Below are positions 1 to 7,164 of a DNA stretch of 7,478 nt, piece by piece. The stretch comes from Bacteroidota bacterium. Its GTDB lineage: Bacteria > Bacteroidota > Bacteroidia > Flavobacteriales > Flavobacteriaceae. The first letter of the stretch is position 1. Each line of letters opens with the position of its first letter. The notes under the pieces are model-generated. The model was not told the DNA's origin. It saw only the letters and a program-made list of their open reading frames with translations, and ran no database searches. The translations under genes were made by a program, and so were the position numbers. The DNA is taken from contig JAEWLN010000123.1 of NCBI GenBank assembly GCA_023457535.1, positions 1 to 7,478 of the forward strand, written 5' to 3'.

Positions 1-111
1 CTTCGTGCCGTAACGGTTGAAAATCTCCAACTTGCGAACATTCAAACCCGCCAAATCGAAAAAGTCGTTGTTGTTGCCATCCCCTGGGGAGATCCCGCGT
101 TGGATGATACA
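1..111 (-). other. T9SS type B sorting domain (gliding motility-associated C-terminal domain), truncated by window edge
   Basis: Residues 2249-2285 contain the hallmark sequence GISPGDGNNNDFFDL followed by NVRKLEIFNRYGTK, the first half of the CHU_C-type C-terminal domain. Known for the family: this domain targets proteins to the type IX secretion machinery for export across the outer membrane, often with attachment to the cell surface or with a PorP/SprF partner. The expected remaining part (a VYS-like strand and a final glycine/tyrosine-rich strand) lies beyond base 1. Confidence 0.95.
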
Positions 112-3100
112 AGATACTGAGTCGACATTCAGCGCAGCATTTCCGGAGCAGCTTCCGGCCGTAACCATAACAGCGTAATCTCCGGTTGCCGTGATGGTAA
201 TCGAAGCACCGTTGGCACCGGACACCGGAACGCCATTGGCAGTCCATGAATAGGTTACATCGTCCTGGTCGTAACTGCCCTCAAGTGGAATCGCCGTGAG
301 TACGTAATCGTTGCCGTTACAACCTTTAGCGATGCCTACCTTAGGCTTGGTAGTCACATTTACAGAAAGGATCTGAACAGATGAGCACTGACCCGCAGCA
401 GGGGTAAATGTATAGTCACCTGAATTCTGGTTGTCAATGACAGCCGGTGACCAGGTACCGGTAATACCGTTAGGTGAAATCAAGTCAAGTGCAGGAACAG
501 CATCCCCGGCACAAATACCGGCAATTTCAGCAAAGCCCGGCGCAATGGTCGGATTGACCACAATGGTCATCGTTACCTGACCCGCGCAAGATCCTGCAGC
601 AGGAGTAAAGGTATACGTTTGCGTGGCCTGGTTGTCAACAGTAGCTGGCGTCCACGTTCCGGCAACACCATTATTCGATGTCGCTGGCAAGGTCAGAGAA
701 GTATCACCTGAACAGATCGGACCCAATTGGGTAAACGTGGGAATAACCTGCGGATTAACCGTGATATTGACCACCTGAACAGTAGCGCACTGACCTGCAT
801 TCGGTGTGAATGTATAAATACCGCTAAGGGTATTGTCCACGGTAGCAGGCGACCATACGCCGGTGATTCCGTTAGGAGACGTACTGTCGAGAACAGGTGC
901 CACATCGCCAAAACATACTACAGACTGGATCGCAAAATCAGGGACAATCGGCGCAGTAACGTTGATGCTCAAACAAGCCTGTACCGTACAACCCTGTCCT
1001 GCATCTGGCGTAAAGCAGAAGTTAAACGTGCCTGCTACTGATGTATCGACCGTAGCCGGAGACCATGTTCCCGTCAATCCGCTTACCGTTGCCGGCAAGT
1101 TGACTACTCCGCCCACACATACATCGGCGATTGGCGCAGGAACCGGCGTGATCGTAGGATCGATCGTAACGCTCAGCGTAACCGCAACCGCACACGGAGC
1201 CAATGTAGCATCTGGCGTAAAGGTGAAGGTTTGCGTGCCCGGAGCCGACGTGTCGATTGCAGCGTCCCATGTTCCAGGAACTGCTTCAGGTCCTTGAGAT
1301 ACCAATGGCAATTCAGGGGCCGTTGCGTTCTGACAGATATTGGCAATCGGGTTGAAGAACGGTGTGATTTCCGGAACGACGGTAATAGAAATCGTCGTTG
1401 GGATCGCACAGCCTACCGCTCCGTCAGGGGTAAATGTATAGATGGTCGTACCGGCGACTGAAGTGTCGACCGCCGGACTCCACGTTCCGCTGATGCCGTT
1501 ATTTGACGTGTTCGGCAACCCAACTGCTGCGTTGAGGCAAACCGTTGGAACCGGATCGAACGTTGGTGTGATTTCTGAATCGATCGTAACGCTGATTGTC
1601 GTTGGAACCGCGCATGGAACTGCACCGTCCGGAGTAAATTCAAACGTGAACGTACCGGCTACCGATGTGTCTATTGTTACAGGATTCCACGTACCGGTGA
1701 TTGGCGTCGGCACGTTGGTCGATTGCGATGGCAATGCCGGTGCAGCACCGTTGAGACAAATGTCCGCTATCGGATCGAATGTTGGTACAATCTGATCGTC
1801 GATCGTAATGGTAAAGTCGCTGTCATCCTGACATTGGCCGGCTTGCGCGTGGATGTAAATCGTAGTGACACCCTGCGCTGTGATCTCAGTCAATGCCGGA
1901 ATCACGTTTCCTCCGCCGTTTGGCTCGTCGTGATACGTTTGGTTAGGCGGCAGGACAGGCAGGATGAAACCGTTACAGTCTGTGACGTCGGCCTGTTCGA
2001 AAGCTTCGATGTCGCCAATGGTTACCGTAAAGTCGCTCTGGCTGATACAATCTCCGTTCACGCCAAGGATGTAAATAGTTCTAACGCCCTCTGTGGTGAT
2101 CTCAGAAAGCTCCGGCAGGTTATTACCAGCGCCGTCCGGTTCGTCGAAATAGAAGAAACCGTCTGGCAGATCAGGCAATGTGTAGCTCGTACACTCTACT
2201 ACGTCTTCGAGCGATGGCGCCACAATGCCGTTGATGATGACGTTGAATTCTTCCTCATCGGAACAAATTGGTTCTACGGTTGTACCGGCCCATACAAATA
2301 CGGTCTGGTTGTTACAAATTTGGGTGCCGGCAGGAATTTCAACTCCAGTACCGTTCGGTCCGCCTGTGGCAGTATAGTAACGTTGCAGTGGCTCTGTAAG
2401 TGCCGGCAATGTATAGCAATCGCAGGTAGTGACATCTTCGATTGGCTCAATGTCGATTTCATTGATTCTGAGCAATACGCTTACTTCCTTGGTGGTTTGC
2501 GTACCACCACATCCGGTGTAAACCGCTCTTGCCGTCATCAGCGTTGTTTCAGAAACGCACACCTGGATGTCTGTAGCGTTGTTGCCTACAGGCTCAGTAC
2601 CTTGCAACCACGTGAACACTACGTTAGAGTTGCCGTTTGGCGTAAATCTCCAACCTTCGTTGTGTGCTTCCCAAGGGCCTGTATTTCTGCCCGGAGGAAA
2701 GTGTGCCAGCGTACCGGCAGCATTTTGCATACCGATTACGCCGTTTCCGCTGTTCCAGGTAGAACAAACGGTTCTGTCCTGAACGTAAACTTCAACGATG
2801 TTCGAAGTTTCATACAATACGATCTGGCTCGTTTGCAACCCAACACTGGTACCGCAGCTGAACTGCGCCACCTGATAATAGTTTACGACAAATGCACGAC
2901 AAGGGGCCGTACCCAAAACCTGATAGTTGATACTGTGAACCAGTGGAGCCGTACTTACGTTCGGGTTGATATCCTGATAAACACCATAGATCGCATTTTT
3001 GATCGGGAATCCGGCATTAGGGATCGTTTGGGTAAACGCCCATTGGCAGTTGCCCGGGAATGCTTGTGGCGTAAACGTGATTACACCGTTTGACCCAACC

Positions 3101-6100
3101 TGTACCGATTGAGAGTTCACGCCATAGAAACAGAAGTTGAACGGCAAGGTTACCGGTGGACCCCAGATGTCATCCGTGGTAATGTTAAGCTCTGTTCCGC
3201 CGATGAATGGGAATGGTGGCGCAAATGCTACGGCATCCACCGTATAAGTAGAGGTGTCTTTAAAGTCAACAAATGACGCCGACAAATCGATGCAATTCTC
3301 GCCAGGGCAAAGATCGATTACGCCAGGGCTTGTGGTTTCCACCTCGAGCGTTACTTCCGGACAAACCGGCTGAACGTTGATGATAAAGAAAGAGGTCGGA
3401 CCGGAAATCTCGCTGTCGTCCTCAGGAGTACAAATCGCACGTACGTAATAGTCATACAATCCTGCAGGCAGGGCACCATTGACCGTAGTGTCGAATGTAG
3501 TTGTGTTTACAATTGTTCCCGATCCAGGAACCGGCACAGGAGAATCTGCCGGAACGACAAAAACCTCCCATTGTTGCGCAGGACCTACTTCAGTCCATGA
3601 AAGTTCAGCCGAATCCACATCGGTGCTGACCACGACCAGGTTGATCGGTTGCGGACAAGTTGGCAAAGTACGTGTTGGCACGCCGTTGCTCCAGATACTC
3701 GGACTGTTGGCCGCGCAAATCGCACGTACATATACGGTATAGTCTGTGCTTGGCAACAAATCAATTGAAGTTGTCAATGAAGTACCGGTCACACCTGGGT
3801 ATGTAGGAGTGGTATTGGCATCCGGAGCCGGAGATCCGGTTGGTACAATATAAACATCAAACGCCGTGTTGAAGTTTGCAGCTGTCCAGTTGATGGTTGC
3901 CCCAAAAATGCCCGGTACAACCGTAATGTTCGTTGGTGGCAAACACAATGGTGCGCTACAATCTACGTTGGCTTGGGTATAAAGAACCGTTCCTGCCAAA
4001 CCGGCACTTGAGGTAGTCAGTGCATAGATTTGCTGACCAAAGTTGTTGCTGATCGCTACACGCACTTCGCCTGGGAACGTTCCCGGCAAGTTCCAGAACA
4101 AGTCAAAAGGAACGCCGTTACACAGCGGTACCTGAACAAGGATCGGACCGCCGCCACCTGTAAAGTTAGCTCCAAGGGTCGCAACGACAATACCGTTCTG
4201 TCTTACCTGCATTCTCGCTCCGTTCCATCCGTCTCCGAATGAATCGGTCAGTGCGAAGGTGTAGATACATTGTTCCGATGGCGCACAGATTATAGTGTTG
4301 AAAGTGGTTGGCGCACTTGGCTGGCCCACATCGGTGCCACCCAAACAAATGGAACGAACGTAAACGTTGTACAAAGTTCCAGCCTGGAGTGAACCGGCTG
4401 GTGTAGTATAGGTAGTTGCGGTTTGTACGGCAGACCATCCGTTTTCCGGCAACGGCAATGTCGACGGAGCAGGAACAATCTGAACCTGATAACCTGTGGC
4501 AGCCCCAACTGCGTTCCACGTAACAGTGGCTTCAGTAGCGGTAATAGTAGCTACAGGCACCAGTATGTTGGTTGGCTTAGGACATGTCGGCAATGTACAG
4601 AATGGCACAGCGGTCAGTGTCCAGGCGCTCGGGCCGTTGACTGAACAAACTGAGCGAACCCAAACGTTGTAACATGTATCCGATGTCAATCCACCTGCAA
4701 TGGTATAAGTTGCAGCCGGGCCAGTTGCGGTGTAGTTCCCCGGAGTTTCTGGTGTAGGTGCCGGCGAGGTTTGCGGCACAACATACAATTCCCATCCTGT
4801 GGTAGGAACTCCTGAAGACGTCCAGTTGATCGTTGCACCACTTGTAGTGACGGTAGCTGTTGGAACTGCGACACCTGTTGGCGGCAAACACAATGGATCG
4901 AAACAATCTACGATACCCTCATACAATACCGTGCCCGCGAGGCCGGCACTTGCAGTGGTCATCGCATACAATACCTGGTTGAATGAATTCTGAACCCTGA
5001 TGCGGATCTCCCCTGGGAAGCTTCCTCCGGTTGCCCAGAACAAATCAAAAGGAATGTCATCGCACATCGGTACGGTTACAGAAACCTGTGTCGTGCCCTG
5101 CGCATTGGTAGGACCGGTCAGCGTCGCAACGACAATACCGTTTTGTCTTACCTGCATGGTACCTCCGTTCCAGGAATCCCCAAAAGTATCCTGCATTATA
5201 AAGGTGTAGTTACATTGGCTTGCGGCCTCACAAATTCTGGTATTGAAAAGGTAAGGTCCTGACCAGAGGCTGAACGTTCCGTTGTTACAATCGGCGCGTA
5301 CCCAAAATTCATATTGCGTGGCTGCCGCGAGCGGACCACCAAAGGCCAGCGCTGCAGACAAGTTCACATTGTTGGTAGTCGGGAAGCCCGGTCCGGCAGG
5401 AATGCCGCCGCCCGCTGGCTGCACTACGACTTCCCATTGGGTAGAGGTCGGGTTGGTCCAGGTCAGTTGCGCATCGGTCATACCGATCGAATTGGCAATA
5501 GCCTGCCCATTGGTTGGTGCCGGACAGTTCACCACCTGAATGGCGAGCGTATACGGATAATTTTGCGTGGCTGTCGTCGAAGACAAAACAATGAAAATCG
5601 TTTGGTTCGGCGCAAGGTTCAGCACCGGAATTTCACGAATAGTCGCATTGGCATTGCCTACCCCGGCGATACAATTTACCCCGATGTTGGCACAGCTGCT
5701 GTACACAAACATACCGGTGTTGGTGGCTGCGCCCGGATTCATCTGGATGTTAATGTTCAGCGGCGTGGCATTCGGGTTGGTATAGGAGTAAACAACATCG
5801 TTCCCTCCAAGGAAGTTGCCGGTAGCTCCGCAAGAAGTCCCTGCGCCGGTTCCGGTAATGTTGTTGCCGTATTGCAGCGTATGGTCCACCGTAAAGTACG
5901 GCAGTGTTGGCGGAATTACGATCGGGCCGGCACAAGTCGACCCCAATGGCGAGGTACAAAAGCTAAACGGCCCTGTCAGCAAACTGCTTGACTCTATGGC
6001 GCCATTCACGCAAAAAGACGTAATATAAAATTGATAACACGTATTAGGTGTCAACGTTCCAACAGGAAGCACATAAGTGTCATTGGCGCCTCCGTCAGGA

Positions 6101-6855
6101 ATATTGGCAACGACCGTTCCGGCGCCGGTTCCAGGGAAAAACCCGGATGGTCCGTATTCAATCGTGTAGCTGGTCGCCGTGGCAGTCCAACCCAAAGTGG
6201 CCCCTGTCGAAGAAATGTTCGTCGCAGACAGTGTGGTAGGCTCAGGACAACGCTCAACCAGTTTTACATCGTCAATCAGCCAGCGGTCGCCACTTGTAAC
6301 GGCACCTTCCTGGGTGTGTACTTTCACAAATGCAAAATACCTGTTTCCGGTAAGGCCGGTCAGGTTAATGATCTTCTCTTCATAGTCGAGCAACGATGGC
6401 GTGACCGTACTCAGAGTGGTTTCAGTATACTCCGCCAACAGCGTATACGCTGCAAAATTCAGCGGATCGGCATTGTTCGAAACCATTACGCGGTAGAGCG
6501 TTCCGGTATCGCCGTTAAGGGTTTGCCGCGTAAAGAAACGCAGCTGCCTGTTGGCGGCCGGAAGGTTGAACTGCGGCGTAATGAGCCACTCCTGGGCCAG
6601 GACACCATCACCTGTGTTTTCGCGGTTCACAAATGCTGCGCGCGCGCCTCCGTTGGGCGTATGCACAGTACCGGCGGTGGATTGCCAGTTTGGTGCGGCA
6701 TTGAGTCGGTTGTCCCTGACAAGCCAGTTTCCAGTGCTTAGTGGCCAGATGCCTGTCACCGGATCTGGCTCAGTCAAGGCTTCGAAGTCCTCCGTTTGGG
6801 CGAACCCACACCAGGAACTCAATAGCACCAGAAAGAGAAGAATAATTTTTTTCAT
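1..6855 (-). CDS. Giant T9SS type B sorting domain-containing multidomain adhesin-like surface protein (3' end beyond window)
   Basis: An uninterrupted frame of 2285 codons starts at ATG 6855 and is still open at base 1. Start choice: the MKKIILLFLVLL signal peptide begins here and no in-frame upstream start is better; there is no Shine-Dalgarno. Domains by residue: signal peptide 1-19; choice-of-anchor J/cleaved-adhesin-like 20-202 (ends in DRWLIDDVKL); FN3 203-304; PPC-like 305-443; FN3 444-541; DxFGDxWNG domain 542-651; FN3 652-757 and 758-856; second DxFGDxWNG domain 857-966; FN3 967-1064 and 1065-1164; nidogen-like Bacteroidota domain 1165-1465; three repeats 1466-1685; seven Ig-like repeats 1688-2168; PKD/Ig-like 2169-2248; type B sorting domain from 2249. 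Known for the family: export through the outer membrane by T9SS, with the C-terminal domain as signal. Inferred: a cell-surface or secreted adhesin, possibly related to gliding or biofilm; no catalytic motif is seen. By analogy with the family about 50 more residues should lie to the left. Domain boundaries are approximate; the frame itself is certain. Confidence 0.96.
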   Translation of the reverse strand, partial: MKKIILLFLVLLSSWCGFAQTEDFEALTEPDPVTGIWPLSTGNWLVRDNRLNAAPNWQSTAGTVHTPNGGARAAFVNRENTGDGVLAQEWLITPQFNLPAANRQLRFFTRQTLNGDTGTLYRVMVSNNADPLNFAAYTLLAEYTETTLSTVTPSLLDYEEKIINLTGLTGNRYFAFVKVHTQEGAVTSGDRWLIDDVKLVERCPEPTTLSATNISSTGATLGWTATATSYTIEYGPSGFFPGTGAGTVVANIPDGGANDTYVLPVGTLTPNTCYQFYITSFCVNGAIESSSLLTGPFSFCTSPLGSTCAGPIVIPPTLPYFTVDHTLQYGNNITGTGAGTSCGATGNFLGGNDVVYSYTNPNATPLNINIQMNPGAATNTGMFVYSSCANIGVNCIAGVGNANATIREIPVLNLAPNQTIFIVLSSTTATQNYPYTLAIQVVNCPAPTNGQAIANSIGMTDAQLTWTNPTSTQWEVVVQPAGGGIPAGPGFPTTNNVNLSAALAFGGPLAAATQYEFWVRADCNNGTFSLWSGPYLFNTRICEAASQCNYTFIMQDTFGDSWNGGTMQVRQNGIVVATLTGPTNAQGTTQVSVTVPMCDDIPFDLFWATGGSFPGEIRIRVQNSFNQVLYAMTTASAGLAGTVLYEGIVDCFDPLCLPPTGVAVPTATVTTSGATINWTSSGVPTTGWELYVVPQTSPAPTPETPGNYTATGPAATYTIAGGLTSDTCYNVWVRSVCSVNGPSAWTLTAVPFCTLPTCPKPTNILVPVATITATEATVTWNAVGAATGYQVQIVPAPSTLPLPENGWSAVQTATTYTTPAGSLQAGTLYNVYVRSICLGGTDVGQPSAPTTFNTIICAPSEQCIYTFALTDSFGDGWNGARMQVRQNGIVVATLGANFTGGGGPILVQVPLCNGVPFDLFWNLPGTFPGEVRVAISNNFGQQIYALTTSSAGLAGTVLYTQANVDCSAPLCLPPTNITVVPGIFGATINWTAANFNTAFDVYIVPTGSPAPDANTTPTYPGVTGTSLTTSIDLLPSTDYTVYVRAICAANSPSIWSNGVPTRTLPTCPQPINLVVVSTDVDSAELSWTEVGPAQQWEVFVVPADSPVPVPGSGTIVNTTTFDTTVNGALPAGLYDYYVRAICTPEDDSEISGPTSFFIINVQPVCPEVTLEVETTSPGVIDLCPGENCIDLSASFVDFKDTSTYTVDAVAFAPPFPFIGGTELNITTDDIWGPPVTLPFNFCFYGVNSQSVQVGSNGVITFTPQAFPGNCQWAFTQTIPNAGFPIKNAIYGVYQDINPNVSTAPLVHSINYQVLGTAPCRAFVVNYYQVAQFSCGTSVGLQTSQIVLYETSNIVEVYVQDRTVCSTWNSGNGVIGMQNAAGTLAHFPPGRNTGPWEAHNEGWRFTPNGNSNVVFTWLQGTEPVGNNATDIQVCVSETTLMTARAVYTGCGGTQTTKEVSVLLRINEIDIEPIEDVTTCDCYTLPALTEPLQRYYTATGGPNGTGVEIPAGTQICNNQTVFVWAGTTVEPICSDEEEFNVIINGIVAPSLEDVVECTSYTLPDLPDGFFYFDEPDGAGNNLPELSEITTEGVRTIYILGVNGDCISQSDFTVTIGDIEAFEQADVTDCNGFILPVLPPNQTYHDEPNGGGNVIPALTEITAQGVTTIYIHAQAGQCQDDSDFTITIDDQIVPTFDPIADICLNGAAPALPSQSTNVPTPITGTWNPVTIDTSVAGTFTFEFTPDGAVPCAVPTTISVTIDSEITPTFDPVPTVCLNAAVGLPNTSNNGISGTWSPAVDTSVAGTTIYTFTPDGAVGCAIPTTISITVVPEITPFFNPIANICQNATAPELPLVSQGPEAVPGTWDAAIDTSAPGTQTFTFTPDATLAPCAVAVTLSVTIDPTITPVPAPIADVCVGGVVNLPATVSGLTGTWSPATVDTSVAGTFNFCFTPDAGQGCTVQACLSINVTAPIVPDFAIQSVVCFGDVAPVLDSTSPNGITGVWSPATVDNTLSGIYTFTPNAGQCATVQVVNITVNPQVIPTFTQLGPICSGDTSLTLPATSNNGVAGTWTPATVDNQATQTYTFTPAAGSCAGQVTMTIVVNPTIAPGFAEIAGICAGDAVPALDLISPNGITGTWSPAVIDNQNSGDYTFTPAAGQCSSVQILSVNVTTKPKVGIAKGCNGNDYVLTAIPLEGSYDQDDVTYSWTANGVPVSGANGASITITATGDYAVMVTAGSCSGNAALNVDSVSCIIQRGISPGDGNNNDFFDLAGLNVRKLEIFNRYGTK
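112..351 (-). other. PKD/Ig-like domain preceding the sorting signal
   Basis: Residues 2169-2248, starting TKPKVGIAKGCNGNDYVLTA, with a VTYSWTANG strand, SITITATGDYAVMVTAG, and the closing NVDSVSC that leads into the sorting domain. This single PKD/Ig-like module commonly sits just before flavobacterial type B sorting domains and probably spaces the signal from the repeat array. Confidence 0.75.
352..1794 (-). repeat. Seven tandem 67-72-residue Ig-like repeats (GTWSPA / YTFTP type)
   Basis: Units at residues 1688-1759, 1760-1827, 1828-1899, 1900-1967, 1968-2034, 2035-2101 and 2102-2168. Each has an I-x-P-x-F opening, a cysteine followed by a small/polar pair (CLN, CQN, CSG, CAG), a G-x-W-x-P/A turn such as GTWSPA, a TFTP strand, a second cysteine and a closing hydrophobic VTI-like strand. 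Units 1-4 keep IDTS or VDTS and mostly TPDA/TPDG. Units 5-7 are exactly 67 residues and carry D-N and NAGQC/AAGxC. They form a rigid stalk-like array before the sorting domain, comparable in style to SprB-type adhesins. Confidence 0.9.
1801..2460 (-). repeat. Three ~70-78-residue tandem repeats with C-x-YTLPxL opening
   Basis: Residues about 1466-1543, 1544-1615 and 1616-1685. Each unit opens with an acidic stretch and a cysteine followed by YTLPAL, YTLPDL or FILPVL. It then has an aromatic/Gly-rich turn (GGPNGTG, EPDGAGN, EPNGGGN), a TVFVW, TIYIL or TIYIH strand, a second cysteine, and a final acidic F-N/T-V-T/I-I strand such as SDFTVTI. Two cysteines per unit suggest a disulfide in each. 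The first unit is the most diverged, with two cysteines in TCDC. These are Ig-like stalk repeats typical of flavobacterial adhesins. Confidence 0.8.
2461..3363 (-). other. Nidogen-like conserved Bacteroidota surface domain
   Basis: Residues 1165-1465 match a large domain seen repeatedly in flavobacterial type B sorted proteins. Landmarks are a PPFPFIGGT segment, TTDDIWGP, NFCFYG, a VGSNGVITF strand, AIYGVYQDINP, the NYQVLGTAPCRAFVVN strand, SQIVLYETSNIVEVYV, GVIGMQNAAGT, and the closing EGWRFTPNG. It resembles nidogen-like domains, which are extracellular beta structures. It sits between the FN3 block and the C-terminal repeat stalk, where a folded binding head or spacer would be plausible. 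No enzymatic residues are recognised. Confidence 0.7.
3364..5232 (-). repeat. Two-copy intragenic module: DxFGDxWNG domain plus two FN3 domains
   Basis: Copy 1 covers residues 542-856 (4288-5232) and copy 2 covers 857-1164 (3364-4287). Each begins with a 110-residue domain bounded by cysteines (542-651 and 857-966) that carries DTFGDSWNG or DSFGDGWNG, then MQVRQNGIVVATL, then a PFDLFW strand and an AGLAGTVLY strand. Each is followed by two FN3 domains that open with CLPPT/CPKPT or CLPPT/CPQPI and carry a VRSxC or VRAxC strand. The acidic Asp/Asn-rich motif looks like a calcium-binding loop, which is inference. The copies are offset by exactly 315 codons. The best-conserved DNA core is 5123-5157 against 4178-4212, with 34 of 35 bases identical. 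Confidence 0.85.
5530..5943 (-). other. PPC-like beta-sandwich domain between two FN3 domains
   Basis: Residues 305-442 resemble bacterial pre-peptidase C-terminal (PPC)-like domains common in Bacteroidota secreted proteins. The visible landmarks are STCAGP at the start, YGNNITG, a GGNDVVYSY strand, the MFVYSSCANIG segment with paired cysteines nearby, and a closing YPYTLAIQV strand. It is flanked by FN3 domains at 203-304 and 444-541, each opening with a CPxPT motif. A non-catalytic accessory or binding role is the likely function. Confidence 0.65.
6250..6798 (-). other. Choice-of-anchor J / cleaved-adhesin-like jelly-roll domain
   Basis: Residues 20-202 of the giant protein. The pattern is typical of Bacteroidota secreted proteins: an early EDFE, a WLITP strand near residue 90, an FFTRQT strand followed by a YRVMVSN strand near 107-127, and the closing DRWLIDDVKL near 190-199. 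The fold is expected to be a beta-sandwich with carbohydrate- or protein-binding rather than catalytic function. The assignment rests on pattern recognition, not on a profile search. Confidence 0.7.
6799..6855 (-). other. Sec signal peptide of the giant surface protein
   Basis: Residues 1-19 have a Lys-Lys n-region, a hydrophobic core (IILLFLVLL) and a polar c-region ending GFA before Gln20, a usual Bacteroidota signal peptidase I site (A|Q). It directs the protein through Sec to the periplasm before T9SS takes it across the outer membrane. A cysteine at residue 16 is preceded by SSW, which does not fit a lipobox, so lipoprotein processing is unlikely. Confidence 0.9.
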
Positions 6856-6903
6856 AAAATGAAAATTTAGGTGGTTTGATATAGTTTTGTAAAAATTGAG
6901 TTC

Positions 6904-6911
6904 CAAATTTA
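6904..6911 (-). promoter_or_regulatory. Candidate Bacteroidota -7 box (TAAATTTG) for the giant gene
   Basis: On the minus strand the octamer fits the Bacteroidota consensus TAnnTTTG exactly and lies 48 bases before the ATG, giving a short predicted AU-rich leader of about 40 bases. No TTG/TTTG -33 element is seen at the usual 17-23-base spacing. The leader has no Shine-Dalgarno sequence, as is usual in this phylum. The call rests on motif and position only. Confidence 0.45.
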
Positions 6912-7031
6912 ACAATTTTTATGAAACCATTAGGAGAATTTTGCTTTTTAACTATTTTGTGTAAATAACACTCTTGACGTCAGAACCATACGTAACAGTT
7001 TAGTTTTCCAATACCCTACTTTTTTGTTTTG

Positions 7032-7091
7032 GCATCACCCTGCGGGTCGGGCTGTACGCGGCACGCGGTGCCTTGCTTCCATCCCTGATGC
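7032..7091. repeat. GC-rich imperfect palindromic element with GCATCA/TGATGC ends
   Basis: The 60-base segment starts GCATCA (7032-7037) and ends TGATGC (7086-7091), a perfect 6-base inverted pair. Inside is a perfect hairpin, GGCAC (7060-7064), loop GCG, GTGCC (7068-7072). It is markedly GC-rich against AT-rich flanks. Its layout (TGCGGGTCGGGCTGTACGC on one side, GCTTCCATCCCTGATGC on the other) recalls short intergenic palindromic elements I associate with many Bacteroidota genomes. That resemblance is from memory. No transposase or target duplication is visible. Confidence 0.5.
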
Positions 7092-7164
7092 GGCTTTATT
7101 TTTGCCGGAACGTTGGCGCATTTGACGTAAAAGTGTGTTCCGTCGGCGATGCTCCGAGGAAGAT

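Noticed and set aside
1723..3093. Plus-strand open frame of 456 codons
   Set aside because: It is antisense to an unbroken minus-strand frame with clear domains and repeats. Its product shows no recognisable domain, and the frame is explained by codon bias of the repeat-rich gene opposite.
5314..6741. Plus-strand open frames of 225 and 236 codons (5314-5991 and 6031-6741)
   Set aside because: Both lie opposite the N-terminal half of the adhesin and give Arg-rich, low-quality translations without signal peptide or domains; they are shadows.
6799..6855. Lipoprotein signal (Cys at residue 16)
   Set aside because: The residues before the Cys are SSW, not a lipobox, and GFA|Q is a better signal peptidase I site. 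A lipid anchor would also be unusual for a protein with a T9SS type B C-terminal signal.
1..6855. Possible frameshift or pseudogene because the frame has no end in the window
   Set aside because: All 2285 codons were read and none is a stop. The frame fixed by the signal peptide is the same as the frame of the sorting domain at base 1.
6882..6889. TAGTTTTG on the plus strand, a match to the -7 consensus
   Set aside because: No gene follows on the plus strand; the match is expected by chance in AT-rich DNA.
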